A stretch of 64,000 nucleotides of DNA from Ianthella basta (taxonomy: Eukaryota; Porifera; Demospongiae; Verongiida; Ianthellidae), in assembly GCA_964019415.1 (NCBI GenBank), contig OZ025883.1, positions 3,037,586-3,101,585 on the forward strand, read 5' to 3'. Position numbers and translations under genes: made by a program. A model generated the notes under the pieces. That model was not told where the DNA came from and did no database searches. It saw only the letters and a program-made list of their open reading frames with translations. Positions 21,260-50,577 of this stretch are shown here, piece by piece (position 1 is the stretch's first letter; each line of letters begins with the position of its first letter).

Positions 21260-23566
21260 CAATGAAGGAAGAGATTTGATTAAGTCTGGAAGAGATGAGT
21301 TCCGCTTGTTCTTGTTTGAGTTTACTGAGAACAGGGTCTTTAATGTCTCCATCCTGTTTGTTATCTTCCTCAACACTGTCTTCATTGGACTACAAACCTC
21401 AGAGGAGATCATGGCCAAGTCAGGTACATGCTGGTGCCAGCTACACAGTAGCCATAGTACTGTAGTGTGCATAGCTGTACTGTGACACTGTTGTACACTG
21501 TTATAGCCACTGCATGCTACTACATCCAGGCTGGTATCTTACAATGGTTGACAACATGTTTTTGGCCATCTACATTGTCGAGTTTTTACTCAAGTTTTAC
21601 GCATGGAGGCTACGGTACTTCAAACTTGGTTGGAACGTCTTTGATATCCTACAGTGTATGTGAAGCAGCCCACTGGGTCGTGTCACTGAACAGTAGTATC
21701 TGTCTGCATGTACTGTATAAGAATGAGAGTTATATTCATACCTTAACTGCAGAACAGATTTTGTGATCATAGTTGCCAGTTTTGTGGACTTTTTAGTTCC
21801 ACTTATTGTCCAAAATGTTGGCACTTTTGACACAAAGTTCTTGGGAGTGTTAACTGTGTTCAGGGCCTTTCGTGCTCTGAGGGCACTCAGGGTACTGCGC
21901 ACCATCAGGTGAGAACTGGCTAAAGCAACAGTCAACTCCATAGTCAAGTGCCAGCATAGATGAATCAGTTGTCACATGTCTTGCCCACTTGCTCACAGGT
22001 TCCTCAAGAATCTACAGATCATAGTGACAACAGTGTTGAGGTCTATTCCTGCTCTAGGGAACATTGTGATGCTTATTTCCCTAGTGCTCTGTATCCTGTG
22101 GCCAGCTTGCAGTACATGATTAACACTATGGCACACACTCTGGAAACTAATGGATGATTGCCTGTTATCTTCCCTGACATGTGCCTGTAAGATGTGTTTG
22201 CCATCATAGGGCGGGGCCTGTATGCAGAGGTGGACCCAGGGCGGTTTGGCAACCTGGGAGTGGCCTGCTACACACTCTTCCAGCTGATGACCCTTGATGA
22301 CTGGTTCTACATGTACTCTGAAGTGGCAGAGAGGCACCCTGGTACGGTATGACAATGGCATCAATGGGAGCTACATGCATATTGGGGGGGAGAATGCTGC
22401 ACTCTTCTTCGGAATGCTGTCAATTCATCCATTACAGTACTGTATGATTTGTTTAAGAAACAAGATTTGTCATGTAGTCCATGCTCTATACCCAATGGAC
22501 TTTGCATTCTGCTGACACTCTTTAATTTATGCGATTCTGAGCCTGAGCAACAATACTCCACAAGTTCAAAGGGAATCATGGATACTGTGCATCTGCTAAT
22601 CCTCTTCCCTAGCTACCCACCTTCTAATGAGTGTGCACTGTAGAGTCTGAAGAGTCAAGAGACTGCCCTTGTGCTTCATTGCAGGACATAGGCACATATT
22701 CATATATCTCCTGCTTTTCATTGTCCTAGAGACATTCATCTTCATAAAGTGAGTGAATCTTCCAGCTGCTATTCTGTGACTGTGGTGAATTGCTAATCAA
22801 AGTTAATAGAGTGTGTCATCTATATCTGATTGGGCATAGTTTGTTTGTAGCTGTAATAGTGGACAACTTGGAGCAGACACAGGCTGCAGCCAGTGCCAGC
22901 AAGCCAAAGCAAAAGTTCAAGCACACTGTAAGAATGCACAGTAGTTCATAATGACCACTCAACGTCTAATGGAGGAATAATGACAGTGCAGTGTGGTGCT
23001 CCCTTCATATTCTATAGCGCAACCATGATCAGGAAAGTGATCACGAAATGGACATAACAGGTGTGCCATTTATCTCATGTATATTGCAAGTTATTTGATA
23101 TTGTCACCTGGGCTGCGCGCCTTGCACCTTGTGATGTAGATGGTGAAACTAAGCACTCAAGTGGTACAGCCTCCAAGAACCCTAGGACCATAGCAATTGA
23201 GGAGTTTTACAGCCCAGATGAGTACAGTGAGAGGTACTATGCCATTCATCAGATTACTGGATGCAGACTAGTAGGCTGGCATCAACATCATCCACTGGTA
23301 GCTAACCCAGTCCCCACCCCTCGCACTGCAGGGACCGTACACTACGAGCCCAATACCTGAGCCTGTTGTCCTCCTTGGAGTACCACCTCCATGTAGGTCG
23401 TCAGCACCACATAACAATGGAGGAGGTGGTGGATCTGCTGGATATTGCAAAGGTAATGAAGACTTGTGCCTACAGTGTGTGGGGGGGACAAGAGTTGGGT
23501 GTGGGCAAGGTGTCCTATCCCTTCTGGTTTCTGCTTCCATGCTGCTCCTTTCTACCATCTTTATAA
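21260..23566 (+). CDS. CATSPER1-like: CatSper1-like sperm cation channel alpha subunit
   Basis: CatSper is the pH-gated calcium channel of sperm flagella, a tetramer of single-domain six-helix subunits. Exons: 21260-21423, 21530-21655, 21758-21908, 21999-22090, 22192-22341, 22685-22748, 22840-22927, 23018-23060, 23140-23233 and 23332 onward. All internal junctions keep frame with GT/AG borders. S1 is in exon 1 (ILFVIFLNTVFIGLQ), S2 and S3 in exons 2 and 3, and S4 is the arginine ladder FRAFRALRALRVLRTIRFL. The pore exon carries TLDDW, the calcium-selective filter shared with CatSper1, and S6 is ETFIFINLFVAVIVDNLEQ. The tail has a coiled-coil-like segment (YLSLLSSLEYHL, then EEVVDLLDIAK) as in CatSper1. 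The last exon may stop at 23566 or splice at 23452 (GTAATG). The true start is upstream and uncertain. Confidence 0.88.
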
Positions 23567-24750
23567 ATATATAGCAATTTTATTGTATGGAAGGTATGCA
23601 TGCTGACAGCATGGAAAGCCCTATATAGTCTAGCCGCTAGCCCCTACTTTATCATGCACCCCATGCCCGATGACGAAGTAGGGACTAGCGGTTAGACTAG
23701 GAGAGCTCAGCCTATGCATTATAACAGCAATATTCTCAGCTTCACTGATAACTACAGTATATATTTTCAGAACAAACAATATATGATTAGTCAAATGACC
23801 ATGTTAATTCATGTGACTGAGTGGATTAGTGCTATATAATGTAACTGTTGTATAATACATACTAGTGTGATAATTTTTTTAAAGTGAAAATGGATTTTGG
23901 AATGACCAGCAGAAGAAAGCAAGAAGCAGTAACTCAACACTGTGATAAACCACATCTGCCTTCCTAATTTCTTTGCAGCTACGTTCATGGAACTAACTTA
24001 CTAGGTAATCATACACATTTGCATTAGCCGAAGTGTGCTAATGCATTAAGATAGGAGTAGTTATTTTATCGGATACATTCCTAAATAGACATCACAAGCA
24101 TGATGTCTGATACCACGGGACATAGCAGGAGTATGGGAGATATTGGAGCTGGTAAAGTTATGTGCATATGTAAGGGATATGTATAGGTATAGTTACCAGG
24201 GACGTTGATTTAAGTGTATAGCTGTCAAGTCCATTTATTGACGCTCTACCTCATCCTTAGGTTGTACAGTTTGTTAAGCAGCTGCCCAGTGAGTATTAAC
24301 CCATTCCTTTTCACATGCAGAACTGACACAACGGTACAGTAGCATGGCACAAGGAGGCCTCTCTTTCGTGGCGCATGTAACTCCATTCCATGGCTGACTC
24401 TATAGACTGACTCATACCACTCATATCACCATGTGTGTACCAACAACCCTGAAAGCTTTCTCATGTAGCCTACATTGATTCAATGTGAGTCGTGCTAAAC
24501 AGCATGCTTCAATTGCAGACATTTTAGTGTCCTGCAATAAACATGTCAACATTAAAATGACAGAGAGGTAGCTGTATAGAGATGCTGTAGTTATGGCAGT
24601 AGAACTCCAAAGTAGATATTGGCAATGTTAGCAGATGTGTGGTTACTATGTATATTGATAGGAGGAAGACATGAAAAGACAAAAAATGCCCAGAGGTAAC
24701 ATTTACCTAGCTAGCTAACTATTAATTTTATGCATGCTTCTATTTTTATA
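23567..24750. other. Intergenic/3' flank of the channel gene
   Basis: It contains the short foldback at 23625-23702. From 23710 to 24750 it is AT-rich with no recognised gene. A further terminal exon of the channel gene could lie at its start (acceptor near 23574), but this is speculative. Confidence 0.4.
23625..23702. repeat. Short foldback (about 78 bp), TAGTCTA ends
   Basis: TAGTCTAGCCGCTAGYCCCT and its reverse complement form arms of about 32 bases with a short loop. The TAGTCT end recalls the MITE family at 13712, 15114 and 55366, but no target duplication is visible here. Confidence 0.7.
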
Positions 24751-24752
24751 TA

Positions 24753-25418
24753 CCGTATGGACTGAAATTTTAGCGGGAATTTATTTTGGCGGATTGTTGA
24801 AATTTCTGTATTTGGCGGTATTTACTTTGGCGGTTTGGCAAAGCCTGTGACATAATGATATTCATAGCAAAATGGCTAATCCAGACGAACAGAGCTAGAT
24901 TGCTGGAGAGTCTCTGAGGAGTACACGCGCTGTTGTTTGACCATAATTGGGTTACTTTCGTTCCAATCCTTAAGTTTTCTCACGAGTGCTGCAACGTACA
25001 AAGGCTTTCATTCAAGCCTCTTTTGGCCCATCTGCTGACGCTCGCCTGCTGCCTGTGACCTCGTACACAATTAATCGCTCCAACGCAGAAAAGAGAAGAG
25101 GCTGCCAAAATCTGCCGCAGTAATAAGTTACCGACAATGATCTCAGCGTCAGTCTTCACAGCGATCGCATATACGACGCCGTTCGGATTGCCTACGGCTT
25201 CCTCGCGCTCTTCTTCCACCTCCGGTGTGCAAACTCTTTAGAAACGCAGTGTCCTCGCGCTGCTGTCAGTTGTGAACTCCATGCCGACGATAAATCTATA
25301 TGCCTGGCGCAACCAGGCTTGTTAAACAGGAAAACTATGATTGCACAAATTTTGGCGGAAGAAATATTGGCGGATTGCTCTCAAAACCGCCAATCCGCCA
25401 AAATTTCCGGCCATACGG
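24753..25418. mobile_element. Non-autonomous DNA transposon with CCGTATGG termini and TA flanks
   Basis: The left end TACCGTATGGACTGAAATTT and the right end (reverse complement TACCGTATGGCCGGAAATTT) match apart from two bases, and both continue into repeated TTTGGCGG words. The flanking TA on both sides suggests a Tc1/mariner-type TA duplication. It is about 666 bp with no transposase. It is intergenic, upstream of the PI3K gene. Confidence 0.85.
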
Positions 25419-25424
25419 TATACT

Positions 25425-26237
25425 ATAATTATGTATATGGAATGTGATGCATACCTCATATATACTCAATTGCATTTAACTATTGTATTTGAGATATTAT
25501 TCATTGCAGTATTTACTCTAGCTATAGATGCTAGATGCTAGCTAGCTCTAGCTATATAGATGGCTGAAAGTGAGGTCTCTCTGAAACTATATTTTAATAA
25601 TTATACAAAAGAGTATAAGTTCGAATGAAATACCCTTACATCAAATATGCATATCACATATTCTTAAAAATCTATTCAGAGATGTCCACTATGTGGGCAC
25701 TGGCTCATGCAGCTAAAGTTAACCATGCACTTGTACATGCTCAAAAGTGATTCCTACCTAGTGGCTGTTGAGGTGGTTCAATGCTTGTGTTGTGGCATAC
25801 ATCATTCAAAAGGCCAGCAGTTAGGTTACAGTTTTCGACACTGACTGATAGTGTATGGGAAATGCTCCCTTTTAACATAATATAATATGGTATGGTCAAC
25901 TATGGAAGTTCCACACTGCATGATAAGGGCAAGTGGGGAGTGCACTCTTGGTGATACTTGACAGGCCATGGCAGAGTGAGACATAGATGGTCTTCACAGA
26001 AGGTGTAGCTAGAATCTATGGCTATCCTAAGACGGCGCGTTAGCCTTGAGCTGTTACTACGGTGTCTGCAAAACGCTACCTTGCGCTTTAGCGTACATTA
26101 GCACTAATTACTTCCTGCCGCATTGCCCCCCGGCCCCGCCCCCATAGTCATCCCGTGTGGGCAGGGGTGATGTCATCTTTGGTCCAGCCGCATAGCCTTT
26201 GTGTGTGAGGTATATTGGCCGCCAAGGTACCCTCACG
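25425..26237. other. 5' flank of the PI3K gene
   Basis: AT-rich up to about 25980, then GC-rich for the last 250 bases before the first coding exon, as in a promoter/5' UTR. No TATA box or other site was clear enough to call. Confidence 0.4.
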
Positions 26238-45881
<19,644 letters not shown>

Positions 45882-46348
45882 CCCTCAGCTGATCACTATG
45901 CTCAGGAGAGATTGTAGAATTTGTGGTAGGCCAGACACTTGCATAATTATACTTTCATGGAATTATATAATTATTATTATTAATAATAGCCTTAAATGTG
46001 TTTTGTAATAATTCATTTTGTGTGTACCTTAGTGTATGCAGTCAGCAACTTGTATAATGGATTTGATGTCACATGACTACTGCACTTGTATATTTATGTA
46101 TACATATGAACACACTACACTCCATATAAGGGCAAAATGAATGCTCAAGGTGATGCCCACAACATATATATGCACAACATATACAGACAACATAGACACA
46201 AACAAGCTAAGCACTGAATAGACTCATGATCAAAAGTGATGACAGCCACACGTAAAAAAGAAATCTGTAAACATCTAAAGTAATATATTATGAGAATGAA
46301 GTAGAATTGAAAAGCTGTGTCTAAAAATGTACATCTTCGCAACTAAAG
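45882..46348. other. Convergent intergenic region between PI3K and folliculin
   Basis: These 467 AT-rich bases must hold both 3' UTRs. No other gene was seen. Confidence 0.6.
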
Positions 46349-48088
46349 TCAAGCGTAAGACATGATTTGGATTCTTTCTTCCTCTGATATGCCTGAGAAC
46401 CAAAACCGTAAAATGTCTAAGTCGCTCTTGCCAGCTTGGAGCTGCAACAGAGCTTGGATCTGGGGTAGCTTATCGTCTCTCTGTGACTCGTCATTCAGTA
46501 AGCCCGATTTTGATAGTCTGTATAGTAGCTTGGCCTTGTTGAGCCACTCGCGTTTCGCACATGTCACAAACTGGTCGACAAGGATGTCTGAGAAGTGTGG
46601 GTTGGTGAGCACCTTTATGTACTGCTGCAGGAGGGAGGGTTGCCCTGGCTGCTCGCTTGACGGCTTGTTAGACACGAGGAACTTGTACTTGCTGAGACGT
46701 TCGCTGCGAGTAGTATCACTTCCACTGCTGGCAGATGATGGAGTTGAGCTAGGAGGGCTTGGGCTGGAATAGGAGTCCTCCAGAGGCGGGTATATGTCTA
46801 AAATGACACAGTCTTTCGCATTACAGACTGAGTCTGGCACCTCTTGTCCGACAGCCAGTCCTAACAGGTTGCACGTGTACCGGTAGGACTCGTCATACTT
46901 TGTGCTGTACACTACAGTCTTACAGCACCTCTCTGGAATGAGGGTGGCAAGGAGGGACAGCACTGACGCAACTGTTGTCTTCTCACATCCTCGCACAATG
47001 ACAAGGTCCCCCTTGAGAGTGTGGTATGCCAGACGAGTGAACACGCTGTGCCCTGTCAGCTGGTAGAGATGTTTCAGTGACCTCACAGCAGCCCCATTGA
47101 CTGACTCCCGTTCAAGTGCCATGCGTCTGTCAGCCAGCTCACAGCTCGAGACAACACTCTCCAGGCTCCCCTTTCTACCCTCTCCAAGCACCTCCCAGCC
47201 TCCATCACTTGACGCCATTGGCGATTCTTCAAGAGGTTGAGGGGGTGGGGGGCGGGGCTTGGGAGAAGCAGGTGGCCACTCTACTTGTCGCTCCTCCCAC
47301 TGACAGCTTCCCTCCTGCAAGATGGTCATTAGGTCTTGGTGAAGGTCCAGGAACACTCCCTTGTGATTGATGAGCTGCACCAGGGGTCGTGCCACTTCAT
47401 CCTTGCTCAGTGAACGGCGTGGAAAGCTGGGTTTTGGGTTCCACCGCATGTTGTCTAGTGACTTTGACTTGTCGTCTGCAGCACACTCAATACCAGTCTC
47501 TTTAGTGTACACCTTCGCAGCGCGGTCCTGCCAGCTCTTGATGATTCGGCGAAAGTTGTTCACTATGAAAGTCCACGAACTGATGAGATAGAACCTATCC
47601 TTCATTACTACAATGAGACTGTACCGCCTTCTCTTCCCTCGCGCCTTCGAGTCGGTAAGGAAGAACTGGTAAGACAGAACGTAGATGTCGGGGTTTTCTC
47701 CGAAAAGCATTGGACCCTCAAAACCTTCGGGTCCTTCGAAGGTGAGGCTCCCCAGGCAAGCTTGCCGAGCAATGACGAAGGAATCCTTTTCGAGGGGCCT
47801 CTGCGTGCTGACATAGTACACGTTTGCCTTCGCGTCGTGGGAGATGATTCCGGTGCGGCCCTCTGGAAAGGACCGACACGCGTCGCATATATGATGCGAG
47901 GAGTACACGGACCCATCTGCTCCTGTTGTCGTGATGGTCACATCTTCCTTCACTTTGGTTTCCCGTGGAGGCTGGGTGGAGTCGAACAATAGCTGGGCGT
48001 CAAGGGTGCCGTGGAAGGCCTGGGTGCACATCATAACCCGCGGGCCGTGGTGATCACAGAAGTGGCACAGCGCCACGATAGCGTTCAT
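46349..48088 (-). CDS. FLCN: Folliculin (FLCN), single-exon gene
   Basis: Folliculin is a lysosome-associated longin/DENN protein that, with FNIP, acts as a GAP for RagC/D and controls mTORC1 and TFE/MITF factors. The 579-residue ORF equals the human length and starts MNAIVALCHFCDHHGPR, nearly identical to the human N-terminus (MNAIVALCHFCELHGPR). It has the paired-Cys CDACRS segment, GIISHD, IARQACLGSL, GPMLFG, and the FFLTDSKARG-x4-YS segment. Arg150 there is at the place of the human catalytic arginine finger. The middle (about residues 260-320) is proline/serine-rich, as in the family's disordered loop. The C-terminal DENN part is seen in YHTLKGDLVI, YSTKYDESYR, LSKYKFLVS, CAKREWLNKAKLLYRLSKS and LRFWFSGIS. 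There is no intron, in contrast to all neighbours. It is divergent from the transporter gene, with starts 217 bp apart. Confidence 0.96.
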   Translation of the reverse strand: MNAIVALCHFCDHHGPRVMMCTQAFHGTLDAQLLFDSTQPPRETKVKEDVTITTTGADGSVYSSHHICDACRSFPEGRTGIISHDAKANVYYVSTQRPLEKDSFVIARQACLGSLTFEGPEGFEGPMLFGENPDIYVLSYQFFLTDSKARGKRRRYSLIVVMKDRFYLISSWTFIVNNFRRIIKSWQDRAAKVYTKETGIECAADDKSKSLDNMRWNPKPSFPRRSLSKDEVARPLVQLINHKGVFLDLHQDLMTILQEGSCQWEERQVEWPPASPKPRPPPPQPLEESPMASSDGGWEVLGEGRKGSLESVVSSCELADRRMALERESVNGAAVRSLKHLYQLTGHSVFTRLAYHTLKGDLVIVRGCEKTTVASVLSLLATLIPERCCKTVVYSTKYDESYRYTCNLLGLAVGQEVPDSVCNAKDCVILDIYPPLEDSYSSPSPPSSTPSSASSGSDTTRSERLSKYKFLVSNKPSSEQPGQPSLLQQYIKVLTNPHFSDILVDQFVTCAKREWLNKAKLLYRLSKSGLLNDESQRDDKLPQIQALLQLQAGKSDLDILRFWFSGISEEERIQIMSYA

Positions 48089-48305
48089 GGCCCACTCCCA
48101 CTGTTCCCCACAACGGAACGCACTAAGGAATGACCTGTTTTCTCACATGACACTGAGAAAGAAGTGCGCGCTGATACATACAGTAACGTGTCCTTTGGTC
48201 ATATGACCATTCCACGTGATTTTGGGATGATAGAGCACGCTGATGGGGAGTTCCCCGTCAGCGCGCTCTGTCATTGACATTGCGCAATCATTGTGCTTTT
48301 GGAAA
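48089..48305. promoter_or_regulatory. Bidirectional promoter region shared by folliculin and the EamA transporter
   Basis: The 217 bases separate two divergent ATGs. They contain TCACATGAC (48143-48151, an M-box-type E-box), a perfect 12-base palindrome GGTCATATGACC (48198-48209), a CACGTG E-box (48213-48218), and an imperfect 36-base palindrome (48233-48268, left arm GAGCACGCTGATGGGGA). No TATA box is obvious. The role as promoter is inferred from the gene geometry. Confidence 0.65.
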
Positions 48306-48568
48306 ATGGCTGCGTCCAAGCGTGCCGTATTGGGGGCGATACTTGCTGTACAGGTGGGCGAAACTGTAACATGACATGGGTGACCGTGGTAGGTACTCGG
48401 TAACTGGGTAAGTATTGAATCTGCTATTTCACTTTTGGTGACTCTTTTCTGTTATATTCCGAAACACACAGCTTGGATTTGGACTGAATCCAGTAGTGAT
48501 TAAGAAATTTGCAGCTTTGTCTGGGACAGACCCACTCATCTTCTGCCTGTACAGGTGTGCGTGCGTAC

Positions 48569-48651
<83 letters not shown>

Positions 48652-49966
48652 CATATCTGTGATTGTGTACATGTATAATTGTACTGTGGGTATGTACATG
48701 TAGGATCATGGGACTACAACTGGTGGGATGCAAACTGGCATTAGCTTGCTGCTTGTCCTAGCTATGTATGTATTGTACAAAACCTGTTAAAACTAAAGGT
48801 GACTAACGGAAGGGTTCCTTGCAGAATCTGATGCTGTGATTGCACTGTCGTAGTGTACATCCAGTGATTAGCCCGTGTATTGTACATACTTACATAGGGA
48901 CTCAATGGCGTTTCCCTTGTTGCTGCTGTGTGCCAGACTAGTGGGAGGCCAACTGGACCTGCCCGAGCTGAAGGAGTTACCAGTAAGTGTACTGTGACCT
49001 TTGTGTGCAGCGTTGTGCTCAGTCCCATTCCTCCCAAGTTGACTGTTGCCTATGCGAAAGTGGATCATGGCAAGCTTGACGACTTTTCTCAGTCTTGCTG
49101 GCTAAGCATACCAGGGTCCTATCAGATTTCTGGCATCTTATTATGTTCTTAAAAACTGTTTCTTGTGCTGCAGTGACTGCAAGCATAAAGGAATATTTTC
49201 AAATTGCAGCTCCTTAGGATCCGGAAAGAAGCACTTGGCCCTATGGAGCTATAGTCTGATAGTATCCCTACAGTTGTGCAATCATGAAGCAATTCTTACA
49301 GGCATGCACACAAGTAGATGGCAAGACCCTACCATCACTTTGCACTTCATCCTCGATGGTGCAGGTCTGGGCTGCCGCCTGGCAGTCAGCCTGTGACCAA
49401 TATATACAGCAAGAGAGGGCAAAGGTCAGGGCTGGGATGCAAGTAGTGCAATGGCTTGAAACTTGCAATGAAGTGTAGGTCTCAGATTCAATTTCCGGCT
49501 ATGTACGAATGTGGCTGATTTCCTCTCTCTTTCCTCGCCCTACTGTAATCTGATAATTTCCCTTTAGTCATCGTATTATGTCACTTGGGTTCAGCATGTG
49601 ACATTGTGTAATGCCATGTCAGGTTTGTCGAGTCAACACTTTTAAGAAATGTCACTAAATCTGCCTACCAGATTCACTTTTCATTGACAGCAATCATTTC
49701 TGCAGAACTGGGGTTGTAGCCGAAACTGTGCATCCTGTGCACAGTGCATCTTTCATGTAAATGGAATGGCGTACACACATCACTATACATGTCATACTGT
49801 ACCTTTCATTTGTGTGTGCTACATCTTTCCATTCTCTAACTGGCAGAGTGACATTAGCAGCAAACTCGCACGCAGACTTGTGTTTGTTGGTGTGCAGTTA
49901 AGATTACACATATTGTGGTCCAGAGTATTAAATTGGCAAGCATTGTTACTGTAATGTGACTGCAGT

Positions 49967-50019
<53 letters not shown>

Positions 50020-50524
50020 ACACGCGTGTGTGCGTGTTTACCTCACGTGTGTAATATGCCCTATGCCCTATACTATGCCATGGTGCAGGTCTTTGCAGTT
50101 TTGGGAATGACAGGGATATTTGGAAATCAAGTGAGAGAACATTTGAGGATTACGTATGCAAGTTCATTGTACATTCACTGGGTACAGACATTACGTGTTG
50201 GCTCTTTCTTGTGCTGTTCTTCAGTTGTTTTACATCATTGGATTATACAACGCAGGACCCAATTTGGCGACAATAATATGTGTGAGTGTGTCTTCCAGTC
50301 TATTTACAGCATATGTCCTCACACAGTGTAGTCAGAATTCCCAGGGGATGTCTGTTGGTGTGCCTTTCATCACTATTGCTGGACCACGTGCCTATGGTGT
50401 TAACTGAGTGTATTTACCTTTGCTCTCAGAATTCTGTTCCTGTTTGCACTGCGTTATTAGCCATTGTCTTAGGTACAGAGTCGTTTCACCCTAAAAAGGT
50501 ATTTTATTACATGGCCTGCATATG

Positions 50525-50577
<53 letters not shown>

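Noticed and set aside
46362-47992. Plus-strand frames across the folliculin gene
   Set aside because: Antisense shadows of the folliculin coding sequence.
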